A stretch of 64,000 nt of DNA from Pseudonocardia autotrophica (GTDB lineage Bacteria; Actinomycetota; Actinomycetes; Mycobacteriales; Pseudonocardiaceae): the NCBI RefSeq assembly GCF_000717175.1, contig NZ_JNYD01000006.1, positions 248,001 through 312,000 on the forward strand, read 5' to 3'. The position numbers were made by a program, and so were the translations under genes. Shown here one piece after another: positions 45,758-54,562 of this stretch (the first letter of the stretch is position 1; the number at the start of each line of letters is the position of its first letter). The notes beneath the pieces are model-generated. The model had not been told where the DNA came from. It saw only the letters and a program-made list of their open reading frames with translations, and made no database searches.

Positions 45758-46308
45758 GCGGATCCACCACGGTCGTCGAGCCCGACGCCGAGCGTCCCGA
45801 GACGGCCGCCGACGCACCCGCATCCGGTGACCGCCGACGCGGTCCCGCGCGGGCGGTGACCGTGCTGGCCCTGGTGGCCCTCGTCGCCGCGGCTGTCGCC
45901 GGGGTCTACGCCGGCATCGCTCAGCGCTCCGCGGCCGACGGACGGGCCGCGGTGGACGCGGCCCGGCAGGTCGCGACCAACCTGACGACGATCAAGCAGG
46001 ACACCGCGGACGCGGACCTGCAGCGGCTGTTGGACGGGACGACGGGCGACTTCAAGGCGGAGTTCGAGCAGCGCCGCGGCCCGTTCGTCCAGATCGTGCA
46101 GCAGGCGAAGGTCTCGACCGAGGGACAGGTCGTCGAGGCGGGGCTGGACAGCCTTGACGGTGACACGGCGCGGACCCTGGTGGCCGTGCACTCGACGGTG
46201 ACGAACTCCGCCGCCACGCAGCCGGAGAACCGCGACTACCGGCTCGCGGTGACCCTCGATCGCGTCGACGGGCGCTGGCTCGCCTCGTCCGTCGAGTTCG
46301 TGGCCTGA
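45721..46308 (+). CDS. Mce-associated membrane protein 1
   Basis: A 195-residue Mce-associated protein (Mas type) with a polar acidic N-terminus, one membrane helix (AVTVLALVALVAAAVAGVYA, about 45-64) and an SnoaL/NTF2-like C-terminal domain ending RLAVTLDRVDGRWLASSVEFVA. GAGGAGGAGATGAC before 45721 supports this start, which overlaps mceF by 37 nt; an ATG at 45754 is an alternative. Such proteins stabilise Mce complexes. Confidence 0.85.
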   Translation: MAEAPAPAGRPMSGSTTVVEPDAERPETAADAPASGDRRRGPARAVTVLALVALVAAAVAGVYAGIAQRSAADGRAAVDAARQVATNLTTIKQDTADADLQRLLDGTTGDFKAEFEQRRGPFVQIVQQAKVSTEGQVVEAGLDSLDGDTARTLVAVHSTVTNSAATQPENRDYRLAVTLDRVDGRWLASSVEFVA

Positions 46309-46325
46309 GCGGGAGGGAGAGGACC

Positions 46326-47189
46326 ATGGCGACACGCAGCAGTGGGTTCACCGACCACGACCTCCTCGACGGGGTCGTCGACGACGCGGAGAGCGCGACG
46401 GACGGCGCGCCGGACCGCGCGGACCGTGGCGGTCCGCGTGGCGAAGCCCCCACACAAATGCTCCACGCCGTTCACACACGACCCGATCCCGAGGGCGCCG
46501 GCCTCGAGGACACCGTTGCGGTCGACACCGTTGCCGAGGATGCGGAATTCAATGCCGCGGGGTCTGCCGACACGGCTGCTTCCGGCCGTCGTCGGCGGAC
46601 ACCGAGGATCGTCGGACGGGCGCTGCGCGTTGTCGCGACCGGCCTGCGCGCCGCAGGCGCCGTGCCCGGCCGGGTCGGCCGGGCCTACCGCACGCGGTTG
46701 GACCGCAATCCCCGCTCGGTTCTCCTCGTCGCAGGGATCGCGGCACTGGTGCTGGTGCTGCTGGCCGGCGCGGGCGTGTGGTTCTGGCGCGCGGCTGCCT
46801 CCGCCGAGTCAGACCGGCAGGCCGCACGGGACGCGGCGATAGCGGCGGTGCCTGCGCTGCTCAGCTACGATCCGAACTCTGTCGACTCGCTGATCGACCG
46901 GGCCGGGCCGGGTCTGACCGACTCGTTCCGCCAGGACTACGGCGCGCTGGTCACGCAGGTCGTGGCGCCCGCCGCGAAGAACCAGCAGATCACGACGAAC
47001 ACCGAGATCAAGGGCAGCTCCGTCGTGCTCGACGCCCAAGCCGCGGACGAGAACGTCGTATTGCTGTTCGTCAACCAGACCACCCAGTCGCCGAACGTGC
47101 CCGCGCCCGCCCAATCGGGGAGCCGTGTACGGGTGACGCTCGACCGCGTGGACGGACGCTGGCTTGTGTCCGACCTCAAGCCGATCTAG
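46326..47189 (+). CDS. Mce-associated membrane protein 2
   Basis: A 287-residue Mas-type protein with a long polar N-terminus (about 1-135, Asp/Ala/Arg-rich), one membrane helix (RSVLLVAGIAALVLVLLAGAGVW) and an NTF2-like C-terminal domain ending VRVTLDRVDGRWLVSDLKPI. It shares the VTLDRVDGRWL motif with the previous gene, so the two are paralogues. Starts 17 nt after it. Confidence 0.85.
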   Translation: MATRSSGFTDHDLLDGVVDDAESATDGAPDRADRGGPRGEAPTQMLHAVHTRPDPEGAGLEDTVAVDTVAEDAEFNAAGSADTAASGRRRRTPRIVGRALRVVATGLRAAGAVPGRVGRAYRTRLDRNPRSVLLVAGIAALVLVLLAGAGVWFWRAAASAESDRQAARDAAIAAVPALLSYDPNSVDSLIDRAGPGLTDSFRQDYGALVTQVVAPAAKNQQITTNTEIKGSSVVLDAQAADENVVLLFVNQTTQSPNVPAPAQSGSRVRVTLDRVDGRWLVSDLKPI

Positions 47190-47196
47190 GAGAACA

Positions 47197-47963
47197 GTGC
47201 CCGGAGTCGAGGTGCGGGTCGAGGGACTGACGAAGTCCTTCGGGCGCGCGAACATCTGGTCGGACGTCACGCTGACGCTCCCGCCGGGGGAGGTCAGTGT
47301 GTTGCTGGGCCCGTCCGGCACGGGTAAGTCGGTGTTCCTGAAGTCGCTGATCGGGCTGCTCAAGCCGGAGAAGGGCTCGATCGTCATCCACGACACCGAC
47401 CTGGTGCGGTGCAGCGAGAACCGGCTCTACGAGATCCGCAAGCTGTTCGGGGTGCTGTTCCAGGACGGCGCGCTGTTCGGCTCGATGAACCTCTACGACA
47501 ACTGATCGTCACCCACGACATCAACACCGCGCAGACGGTGCCGGACAACATCGGGATGCTCTACCGCAAGCACCTGGCGATGTTCGGGCCGCGAGAGGTG
47601 CTGCTGACCAGCGAGGACCCGGTGGTGGCGCAGTTCCTCAACGGCCGCCGGCAGGGCCCGATCGGCATGTCGGAGGAGAAGGACACCGCCCAGGCCGCCC
47701 GGGAGATGGCCGAGGTCGACGAGCTGTCCGGGCTGCCCCCGATCAAGCCCCAGCTGGAGGCGACCGCGGGCCTGCCCGAGCGCAAGGCCGTGGCCCGCCG
47801 GCAGCAGCGGGTGGCGGAGATGCTGCACACCCTGCCGGCCGCCGCGCAGGAGGCCATCCGCCGGGCCGAGGCCGAACAGGGCACGAGAACGGGTACTCCT
47901 GCGGACGCACCGACCCAGGTGCTACCGCGTGTTCAGCCTGGTGGCAAACACCACCTCGGTTGA
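47197..47963 (+). pseudogene. mceG/mlaF-type ABC ATPase with central deletion
   Basis: A GTG at 47197 starts a normal MlaF/MceG ATPase (VEVRVEGLTKSFG, Walker A LLGPSGTGKSVFLKSLIGLLKP, then FQDGALFGSMNLYDN) that stops at 47503. Sequence then continues in another phase with LIVTHDINTAQTVPDNIGMLYR, FGPREVLLTSEDPVVAQFLNGRRQGPIGMSEEKD and a typical MceG C-terminal tail. Compared with the family, roughly 90-100 residues between the Q-loop region and the H-loop are missing, including the ABC signature and Walker B Asp-Glu. The gene cannot make a working ATPase. Confidence 0.88.
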
Positions 47964-48001
47964 CCGCAGCTCATGATGTCTGCAGCAGCGGTCCGCACAC
48001 G

Positions 48002-48631
48002 TCACGGCCGAAGGGCGTGTAGCACCATGGACTGGGTAACGGCGATGACGTGCTCGATCGAGCCTCGCGCTGGGTCCCACCACTCGACGCTCCAGTTGAG
48101 TGCGCCGAGCACGATCATGCGGCCGATGGAGGGATCGACGTCCTCGCGGAGAAGTCCCGCGTCGGCAAGGTCCGCGACGAGGTCGCGCCATATGTCGTTG
48201 TACTCGGTGATGGTCTCCAGCGCGCGCCTGCTGAACTGCTCGGGCATCTGGTTCGCATTGCGGATGACGGCCCGGGCGTAGTCGGATAGTTCCAACTCGT
48301 GACGCAGGTGGGCCTCGACCGCGACCTCGATCCGCTTGGAAGGCGAGGTCCCATCGGGCAATTCGGCCAGGCGCGCTGTCAAGAACTCGTGCATCGCCTG
48401 AGCACCTGCGAACAGCACCGCCTCGATCAGGTCCTCGCGCGAGGGATAGTAGTAGTAGATCGCCGGGGCCTGGACGTGGGCCTCCTCGGCGATGTCCGAG
48501 AGTCGTGTACCGGCGAAGCCCTTCCGTGCCAGGACCTTCGCCGTCGCGTCGAGCAGGCGCGCGCGGGTGCGGGCCGACTTCGTGTCAGCGCTCTCCGTGG
48601 CGTCTGTGTTGGCGATGGTCTTCCTGGGCAC
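48002..48631 (-). CDS. KstR2-like TetR regulator, copy 1
   Basis: A 209-residue TetR protein. HTH: FAGTRLSDIAEEAHVQAPAIYYYYPSREDLI. The C-terminal domain ends with GRMIVLGALNWSVEWWDP. It shares these features with the regulators at 54563 and 61396, and the AGTRLSDIA...APAIYYY pattern recalls KstR2-like repressors of steroid-ring catabolism. It is divergent from the thiolase gene; the gap holds one copy of the AT-rich element, so it probably controls the thiolase and itself. Confidence 0.88.
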   Translation of the reverse strand: MPRKTIANTDATESADTKSARTRARLLDATAKVLARKGFAGTRLSDIAEEAHVQAPAIYYYYPSREDLIEAVLFAGAQAMHEFLTARLAELPDGTSPSKRIEVAVEAHLRHELELSDYARAVIRNANQMPEQFSRRALETITEYNDIWRDLVADLADAGLLREDVDPSIGRMIVLGALNWSVEWWDPARGSIEHVIAVTQSMVLHALRP

Positions 48632-48687
48632 GGCGGAAGGATATTCGACACCGTTGCGCTGCGTTGCCCGACGGCTCTTCGGCGTGT

Positions 48688-48704
48688 TTTACTCGAAGTT
48701 AGAA
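48688..48704 (+). promoter_or_regulatory. Copy of the AT-rich element before the thiolase gene
   Basis: TTTACTCGAAGTTAGAA lies 27 nt before the preferred thiolase start, or 15 nt before the alternative GTG at 48720. It shares TTTACT and TTA.AAA with the site at 53278. It is in the gap to the divergent TetR gene. Confidence 0.4.
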
Positions 48705-48731
48705 ACAGTGCCGTGAGGAGTGGAGTCCGCC

Positions 48732-49901
48732 GTGGAGCACGCCGTCATCGTCGATGCCGTCCGAACACCCGTCGGGAAGGGCAAGGCTGGGGGAGGCCTC
48801 TCCGGAGTCCACCCGAGCGACCTGCTCGCAGGCCAGCTTCGTGCCCTCGTCGACCGCACCGGCATCGACCCGGCGCTGGTAGAAGACGTGATCACCGGCT
48901 GTGCCCAGCAGGTGGGTGAGCAGTCTGGCAACATCGGACGCAACGCTGTTCTGGGCGCCGGATTTCCCGAGTCCGTTCCCAGTACGACGCTGAACCGGCA
49001 GTGCGGGTCGAGCCAGCAGGCGGCGTCCTTCGGGGCCCAGGCGGTCATGGCGGGGGTGCACGACATCGTCATAGCCGCGGGCATCGAGTCGATGAGCGCG
49101 GTACCGATCGGAAGCTCGCGGCCGAAGAGCCCCGGGGCCCGGGTGGAGGCCCGCTACCCCGAGGGGCTGGTCAACCAGGGCGTTTCCGCCGAGCTCGTCG
49201 CTCAGCGTTGGAAGCTCGAGCGCGACGAGCTGGACGCCTACTCGGCCGAGTCGCACCAGCGGGCCGCGCGCACATGGGCCGAAGGCGGGTTCGACGCCGA
49301 GGTGGTCGAGGTCCCCGAGGCTTCGGGCCTCTCCGTGGACGAGACGATTCGCGGCGGCACCACTGCCGCGGGGCTGGCCGGGCTCAAGCCGTCCTTCCGC
49401 ACCGAAGAGATGGCCGCGCGTTTCCCGGACATCGAGTGGAAGATCACTCCGGGCAACTCGTCCCCGATCACGGACGGCGCCTCCGCTGTGCTGATCATGA
49501 GCGAGCGGCGGGCGAACGAGCTCGGACTGCGTCCCCGGGCGCGGTTCCACTCCTTCGCCGTCGTCGGCGACGACCCGCTGTTCATGCTCACCGGGCCGAT
49601 CCCGGCGACGCACCGGGTCCTCGCGCGCAGCGGCCTGAGTCTCGACGAGATCGACGCGTACGAGGTCAACGAGGCCTTCGCGCCGGTTCCGCTTGCGTGG
49701 GCACGCGAGTTCGGCGCTGACCTCGCGCGGCTGAACCCGCGCGGCGGAGCGATCGCGCTCGGGCACGCCCTCGGCTCGTCCGGCACCCGGCTGCTCGTCA
49801 CGCTGCTCAACCATCTCGAGCAGACCGGCGGCCGGTACGGCCTGCAGACGATGTGCGAGGCGGGCGGCATGGCGAACGCCACCATCATCGAGCGGCTCTG
49901 A
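48732..49901 (+). CDS. Acetyl-CoA acetyltransferase/thiolase, second copy
   Basis: A 389-residue thiolase. The GTG at 48732 has GGAG 6 nt upstream; a GTG 12 nt earlier is possible. Motifs: nucleophile Cys in NRQCGSSQQA, GGAIALGHALGSSGTR (His), and TMCEAGGMAN. Similar to the copy at 32743 but with clear divergence in the loops, so it probably handles a different chain length or branch. Followed by a strong terminator shared with the convergent enoyl-CoA hydratase. Confidence 0.9.
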   Translation: MEHAVIVDAVRTPVGKGKAGGGLSGVHPSDLLAGQLRALVDRTGIDPALVEDVITGCAQQVGEQSGNIGRNAVLGAGFPESVPSTTLNRQCGSSQQAASFGAQAVMAGVHDIVIAAGIESMSAVPIGSSRPKSPGARVEARYPEGLVNQGVSAELVAQRWKLERDELDAYSAESHQRAARTWAEGGFDAEVVEVPEASGLSVDETIRGGTTAAGLAGLKPSFRTEEMAARFPDIEWKITPGNSSPITDGASAVLIMSERRANELGLRPRARFHSFAVVGDDPLFMLTGPIPATHRVLARSGLSLDEIDAYEVNEAFAPVPLAWAREFGADLARLNPRGGAIALGHALGSSGTRLLVTLLNHLEQTGGRYGLQTMCEAGGMANATIIERL

Positions 49902-49906
49902 CGTGT

Positions 49907-49935
49907 CGGCCCGCCCGGCCGTTCCGGGCGGGCCG
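49907..49935. terminator. Bidirectional terminator between thiolase and hydratase genes
   Basis: A perfect 12-bp inverted repeat (CGGCCCGCCCGG and its complement) with a CCGTT loop lies in the 38-bp gap between the convergent thiolase and enoyl-CoA hydratase genes. Confidence 0.78.
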
Positions 49936-49939
49936 GCAC

Positions 49940-50740
49940 TCATCGGCCCTGGAAGACGGCCTTGCGCTTCTCGGCGAACGCGGACCGGCCCTCGTGGTAA
50001 TCCGCGGTGGCACCGTGCTCCTGCTGCAGGGTCGCCTCGAGCTCCAGCTGGTCGGCGAGGCCCCGCTGGGCCGCCGTGCTCAAGGCGCGCTTCATGTTCC
50101 CGAGGGCGACGGTCGGCGCCGATGCGAGGCGTCGCGCCAGCCCTTCGGCAGCCGACTGGAGCTCCTCCGCGGGGTGTACGGCGTTGACCAGGCCCCACCG
50201 CTCGGCCTTCGCAGCGGGCAGCTTCTCCCCGAGCATGCAGAGCTCGGCAGCCCTGGCCAGCCCGACCCGTTCCGCCAGGAACGCGGTGGCGCCGGCGTCG
50301 GGCATCACACCGATCCGCACGAACGCGAGCAGGAGGTACGCGTCCTCGGCAGCGAGCAACAGGTCGCAGGACAGGGCGAGGGACACCCCGAGACCCGCGC
50401 AGGCACCCTGCACGGCCGCCACAAAGGGCTTCCGTGCTCCGCGGATCTCCAAGATGATCGGGTTGTAAACCTCGCGGAGGCGGGAGGTCAGGTCCGGATC
50501 GCCGTCCGGGGTCAGCTCGCGCTGGTTCTTCACGTCCGCACCCGCGCAGAATGCCCGCCCGGCGCCGGTGATGAGGACGGCCCGGACAGCGTCGTCCGTC
50601 GCGGCGCGGCGGACCGCGTCGAGCAGCTCGGCCCCCATCGCGGGGGTCCAGGCGTTGAGCGCCTCGGGGCGATGGAGCTGGATGTGCGCGACCGCATCTT
50701 CGACCCGGTAGCGCACGTCGGTGTACGTCGTCGTGGACAC
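49940..50740 (-). CDS. Enoyl-CoA hydratase/isomerase family protein
   Basis: A 266-residue crotonase-fold enzyme from a GTG at 50740. The oxyanion-hole segments are GAGRAFCAGADVKNQ and VQGACAGLGVSLALSCDLLLA. AFVRIGVMPDAGATAFLAERVG resembles the PaaG-type isomerase motif more than classical hydratases. Catalyses hydration or isomerisation of an enoyl-CoA. An apparent continuation of the frame far upstream, through the MBL gene, is a shadow. Confidence 0.88.
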   Translation of the reverse strand: MSTTTYTDVRYRVEDAVAHIQLHRPEALNAWTPAMGAELLDAVRRAATDDAVRAVLITGAGRAFCAGADVKNQRELTPDGDPDLTSRLREVYNPIILEIRGARKPFVAAVQGACAGLGVSLALSCDLLLAAEDAYLLLAFVRIGVMPDAGATAFLAERVGLARAAELCMLGEKLPAAKAERWGLVNAVHPAEELQSAAEGLARRLASAPTVALGNMKRALSTAAQRGLADQLELEATLQQEHGATADYHEGRSAFAEKRKAVFQGR

Positions 50741-50757
50741 GCCGTGACGGTACCGCC

Positions 50758-50776
50758 CTGAATCTGTGTTCAAAAG
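50758..50776. promoter_or_regulatory. AT-rich element between hydratase and MBL genes
   Basis: CTGAATCTGTGTTCAAAAG matches the site at 31405 at 13 of 19 bases and starts 17 nt upstream of the hydratase start codon, though on the opposite strand relative to that gene. A second AT-rich palindromic stretch (TTTGT-T-ACAAA, about 50819-50829) lies nearer the MBL gene. Confidence 0.4.
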
Positions 50777-50857
50777 AGCAGGCTCGGTCACACGGTGCCG
50801 ACGACCAAACCGCCTAAAATTTGTTACAAAATAACCCGCCACCTGGAGGACGACGCG

Positions 50858-51892
50858 ATGACGGAACTGGCCGCACAGCCGGAGGACTGGACCGAGCCGG
50901 GCGCGCACCCGGTGGTCCCCGGAGTGCACCGGATTCCGCTCCCGTTGCCGCTCAGCGGCCTGCGTGCCGTCAACGTCTACGTGCTCGACGACCCCGAGGG
51001 CCCGACGCTGGTCGACTCGGGCTGGGCCGGCGGGACGGGTCGGGAGACTCTGACCACCAGGCTGCGTGAGCTCGGGCTGGCACCGGCCGACATCTCCCGA
51101 ATCGTGGTCACGCATGCCCACCACGACCACTACACGCAAGCGCTCGCCCTTCGCCTCGACCACCCGGTCCAGGTGCTTCTTGGGCGGGGCGAGGCCCCGT
51201 CGGTCGCCGCGATGCGTAGTCGCGGCGAGGTCGCCGCGCCACAAGAGGGTCTGCTGCGGCGGGCCGGAGCCCGGGAGCTGGCCGTGGCCATGGGGATGCA
51301 CCAGAAAGCCGAGGACGCGGCGGACGACGCCCCGTGGGGCGAGCCGGACCGCTGGCTGGACGACGGCGAGATCGTCCGGGCGGGTGGTCGTGACCTGGAG
51401 GTCCGAGCGACGCCCGGACACACTCGTGGCCACATCGTGCTGCGGGACGCCGCGCTCGGCGCCCTGTTCTCCGGGGACCACGTGCTGCCGCACATCACAC
51501 CGTCGATCGGTTATGAGCGGGCGCCCGAGCCGGCACCGCTGCGGAGCTACCTGGACTCGCTGCGGCTGGTCCGCGACCTCCCCGACACGCTTCAGCTGCC
51601 GGCGCACGGACCGGTCACCCCGAGCGTGCACACCCGGGTGGACGAGCTCCTCGAACACCATGCCCAGCGCCTCGCCGCCGCCTTGGACCAGGTGCGGGCA
51701 GGTGCGGACACTGCCTACGGGGTCGCGAGCAAGCTGCCGTGGACGCGTCGGCAGAAGCGCATCGACGAGCTGGAGACCGAGCACGCGGCACTCGCGGTGC
51801 TGGAGATCGCGGCGCACCTGGACGTGCTGGTCACCGCTGGTCATCTGGTGGCCGACGAGACGGACGGCGTCCGCCGGTACGCGCTCGCCTGA
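50858..51892 (+). CDS. Metallo-beta-lactamase-fold hydrolase
   Basis: A 344-residue MBL-fold protein from the ATG at 50858 with TGGAGGA upstream. The metal motif is THAHHDH (85-91), followed by TPGHTRGHIV and LFSGDHVLPH for the remaining ligands, and PAHGPV. The C-terminal helical domain is as in glyoxalase II-like lipid/thioester hydrolases. It is divergent from the hydratase gene. It may hydrolyse a CoA thioester or lactone intermediate. Confidence 0.88.
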   Translation: MTELAAQPEDWTEPGAHPVVPGVHRIPLPLPLSGLRAVNVYVLDDPEGPTLVDSGWAGGTGRETLTTRLRELGLAPADISRIVVTHAHHDHYTQALALRLDHPVQVLLGRGEAPSVAAMRSRGEVAAPQEGLLRRAGARELAVAMGMHQKAEDAADDAPWGEPDRWLDDGEIVRAGGRDLEVRATPGHTRGHIVLRDAALGALFSGDHVLPHITPSIGYERAPEPAPLRSYLDSLRLVRDLPDTLQLPAHGPVTPSVHTRVDELLEHHAQRLAAALDQVRAGADTAYGVASKLPWTRRQKRIDELETEHAALAVLEIAAHLDVLVTAGHLVADETDGVRRYALA

Positions 51893-51904
51893 GCGCAGAC
51901 GACA

Positions 51905-51934
51905 CCGCCGCCGTCCGAGGGCATCGGGCGGCGG
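51905..51934. terminator. Likely terminator between convergent MBL and FAD genes
   Basis: CCGCCGCC and GGCGGCGG, separated by 14 nt, lie in the 53-bp gap between the two convergent genes. The loop is rather long, so this is less certain than the hairpins at 33908 and 49907. Confidence 0.45.
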
Positions 51935-51945
51935 CGGGGCTCGGG

Positions 51946-53259
51946 TCAGACCGCGGCGCCGAGCGGGTGCTCGGCCTTGATCCTCTCCACGACGAGCTTC
52001 GCCGTCTCCGCGCACGCGGTCGTGCCGCCGTTGGCGTACTCCTTGACGCCGTCACCCACGTTCCACAGGTTCGGAATCGGGGTGTCGGACGGCAGGTCGT
52101 ATCCCGCGACGGCCCGCTGCGGCGGCCATCCGTCCCGCATCACGGCGGTCGAGAGGATGCGAGCGTCATCGAAGCCGGGCAGCTGGGTGGCGAGGTCCTT
52201 CTTCAGCAGGGCGATCTCCGCATCCTCGTCGAAGTCTCCGACCGAGGGATTCGGAACCGAGGCGCCGACGTACAGGTGCCAGCCGGGAGGCGCCATCTCG
52301 GGGCAGGTCTCGGTGAAGTTCGCGATGTAGCAGAGCCGCTCGCTCTTGGAGAACAGCAGCAGGCCGGGCACTTCGGTCAGCGGTTCGCGGCTCGCGAAGT
52401 TCACGGCGAGCATGGAGCACGGTCGATCCTTGGCCCTGACCTGCTCGCAGTACTCCTCGGGTAGGTGCTCCTCGCCGGCCAGGGCCATCGTGGCCGCGGG
52501 TCCGGCGTCGCTCACCGCGACCCCGCAGGTGACCTCCACCCGCTCGCCAGCGTGCAGCACGGTGGCTCCGGTGACTCGGCCGTTGGTGACCTGCAGCGTC
52601 TCGACCTCGGATGACAGCCAGATCTCGCCACCGCGGGCGGTGACTGTGGCAGCCAGGGCCTCCCAGATCCCGATCGTGCCGGCCGGACAGAACCCGAAGC
52701 GCTTGAACGCCGACTTGCGGGTGAAGTAGGTGAGGAACACGCGCGCGGGGAGCTCCTCGGAGCCGACGGCGAACACCGAAGCGCACATGTTGCGGAACAC
52801 GCCCTGCACCGCCTCGTTCTTCGTGTACTTCGCCACCCAGTCCGCGGTGGACAGCTCACTGCCTGGAAGTGCGTCGTCGTCCTTGCGGGCGGCGCCGATC
52901 CCGTTGAGCAGCTTCGCGCCCTGACGGGTCAGCTTCGACAGAAGCAGGCCCCAGCCCCCGCGGGTGACGTCGAGGTTCCTGTCGCCGACCCGATAGAGCA
53001 CCGGGACCTCGGGCGTGCGGATGTCGAACTCGGCGCCGACCTCGGCGAAGGTCTCCTCGGTGATGCCGCCGACCTCGATCACGATGGCGCCGTCGTTGAC
53101 CTTGAAGCCGTCGATGTCGGTCGTGGACGCGCGTCCGCCGACCTTGTCCAGACGCTCCACCACGAGCGTGCGGTAACCGGCGTGCGCGAGCCGCGCGGCG
53201 GCGAACAGGCCACCCGCGCCCGCGCCGACCACGAGTGCATCCACGGTGTGCTCGGGCAC
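51946..53259 (-). CDS. Phytoene-desaturase-like FAD-dependent oxidoreductase
   Basis: A 437-residue flavoprotein of the CrtI/amine oxidase type. The FAD Rossmann motif is ALVVGAGAGGLFAAARLAHAG, followed by VVERLDKVGGRASTTDIDGF. The C-terminal FAD contact is IPNLWNVGDGVKEYANGGTTACAETAKLVVERI. GTG start at 53259, GAAGGAGAC 7 nt upstream. Such enzymes oxidise or isomerise lipophilic substrates, and homologues occur in steroid catabolic clusters. Substrate unknown. Confidence 0.85.
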   Translation of the reverse strand: MPEHTVDALVVGAGAGGLFAAARLAHAGYRTLVVERLDKVGGRASTTDIDGFKVNDGAIVIEVGGITEETFAEVGAEFDIRTPEVPVLYRVGDRNLDVTRGGWGLLLSKLTRQGAKLLNGIGAARKDDDALPGSELSTADWVAKYTKNEAVQGVFRNMCASVFAVGSEELPARVFLTYFTRKSAFKRFGFCPAGTIGIWEALAATVTARGGEIWLSSEVETLQVTNGRVTGATVLHAGERVEVTCGVAVSDAGPAATMALAGEEHLPEEYCEQVRAKDRPCSMLAVNFASREPLTEVPGLLLFSKSERLCYIANFTETCPEMAPPGWHLYVGASVPNPSVGDFDEDAEIALLKKDLATQLPGFDDARILSTAVMRDGWPPQRAVAGYDLPSDTPIPNLWNVGDGVKEYANGGTTACAETAKLVVERIKAEHPLGAAV

Positions 53260-53277
53260 GGCGTCTCCTTCAATCAG

Positions 53278-53296
53278 ACTTTTAATCGATAGTAAA
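53278..53296 (-). promoter_or_regulatory. Copy of the AT-rich element before the flavoprotein gene
   Basis: TTTACTATCGATTAAAAGT, read on the minus strand, ends 18 nt before the start codon. It is the best match to the site before the ferredoxin reductase gene (15 of 19 identical, same orientation and similar distance) and matches the site at 57203 at 13 of 17. Confidence 0.55.
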
Positions 53297-53322
53297 TTAT
53301 GTAACGATGCAGGAGCAACCTG

Positions 53323-54495
53323 TCAGGGCCGGTTGCGCTTGGCGATGTCCCGGCCGATCAGCTCCTTCATAATCTCGGTGGTGCCGCCGTAGATCGTCTG
53401 GATCCGACTGTCGACGAACGCCCGCGCCACTGGGTACTCGAGCATGTAGCCGTAGCCACCGTGCAACTGGACGCACCGGTCGACCACGCGCTTCTGCAGC
53501 TCGGTGAGGAACCACTTGCCCTTTGCCGCGTCGGTGGGGGAGAGCTCGCCTGCGTTGAATGCGAGGACGCTCTTGTCCACGAAGGCCTCGGCGACGTCCA
53601 GCTCGGTCTCCATCTCCGCGAGGACGAACCGAGTGTTCTGGAAGTCCCCGATGTCCTGGCCGAAGGCCTTGCGCTCGAAGCAGTATCGCGCCGTGTGCTC
53701 GTAGACCGCGCGCGCGGCGGTGTAGCCGGTCGCGACCAGCCCGAGCCGCTCCTGCGGCAGGTGGCTCATCAGGTGCATCATGCCGTGTCCCTCGACGCCG
53801 ATGAGGTTCGCCGCGGGGACTCGGACGTCGGTGAAGAACAGCTCGCCGGTGTCCTGGCCGTGTAGACCGACCTTGGCCAGCTTGCGGCCGCGCTCGAAGC
53901 CCTCCATTCCGTCCTCGACGACGAGGAGGCTGAACCCCCGAGAGCCCGCCTCTGGGTCCGTCCGGACTGCGACGATCACGAAGTCCGCGCTGAGGGCGCT
54001 GGAGATGAAGGTCTTCTGGCCGTTCAGGATCCAGTCGGCGTCCGGGCCGTCCCCGTCCCGACGGGCGACGGTCCTGATGCCCTGCAGGTCGCTGCCGGTG
54101 CCGGGCTCGGTCATGGCCAGCGCGCCGAGCTTCTCCCCGCGCGCCATCGGCGCCAACCAGCGCTTCTTCTGCTCGTCGTCGGTGAGGTCGAGAAGGTAGG
54201 ACAACACCAGGTCGTCCTGCAGACCGAGCGTCATGCCGAACGACGTGGCACCGACTCGGGCCACCTCCTCGCACACGACCAGTCGGAAGCGGTAGTCGGT
54301 CTCGCCGGATCCGCCGTACTCCTCGGGGATGGGGAGGCCGTAAACTCCCTGCTCGGCGGCGGCGCGGAAGACCGTCCGGTCGATCTCGTGCTCGTCCTCC
54401 CACCGGAGGAAGTGCGGCTCCACCTCACGGGCCAGGAACTCTCGTACCGACTCTCGGTACTGCTCATGGGTGTCGGTGTAGAGCGTCCGCTGCAT
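53323..54495 (-). CDS. Acyl-CoA dehydrogenase, long-chain-like
   Basis: A 390-residue ACAD. FAD/substrate segments: LGALAMTEPGTGSDLQGIRT, FISSALSADFVIVAVRTDP, and the C-terminal QLHGGYGYMLEYPVARAFVDSRIQTIYGGTTEIMKELIGRDIAKR. The IYGGT motif has Gly where medium-chain enzymes carry the catalytic Glu; long-chain types use a Glu in another helix. It introduces the alpha-beta double bond. It lies downstream of a TetR gene and upstream of the flavoprotein gene on the same strand. Confidence 0.9.
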   Translation of the reverse strand: MQRTLYTDTHEQYRESVREFLAREVEPHFLRWEDEHEIDRTVFRAAAEQGVYGLPIPEEYGGSGETDYRFRLVVCEEVARVGATSFGMTLGLQDDLVLSYLLDLTDDEQKKRWLAPMARGEKLGALAMTEPGTGSDLQGIRTVARRDGDGPDADWILNGQKTFISSALSADFVIVAVRTDPEAGSRGFSLLVVEDGMEGFERGRKLAKVGLHGQDTGELFFTDVRVPAANLIGVEGHGMMHLMSHLPQERLGLVATGYTAARAVYEHTARYCFERKAFGQDIGDFQNTRFVLAEMETELDVAEAFVDKSVLAFNAGELSPTDAAKGKWFLTELQKRVVDRCVQLHGGYGYMLEYPVARAFVDSRIQTIYGGTTEIMKELIGRDIAKRNRP

Positions 54496-54522
54496 CGCGG
54501 TCAGTCCTTCCGTGTGGAGTTC

Positions 54523-54535
54523 GTCTAATATAGAC
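54523..54535. promoter_or_regulatory. GTCTA-ATA-TAGAC palindrome before the ACAD gene
   Basis: A perfect 13-bp palindrome lies 27 nt before the ACAD start and just after the TetR stop. The region also reads as a loose copy of the recurrent element on the minus strand (TCTA...ATTAGA). Confidence 0.45.
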
Positions 54536-54562
54536 TAGAATAACCGACGTGTCGCCCGCCGG

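Noticed and set aside
44072..45823. Minus-strand frame opposite mceF
   Set aside because: Antisense of a highly conserved Mce gene; no domain and no ribosome site.
50741..52015. Upstream extension of the hydratase frame to 2 kb
   Set aside because: It passes through the MBL gene on the other strand, where the THAHHDH metal motif and good ribosome site show the real coding strand.
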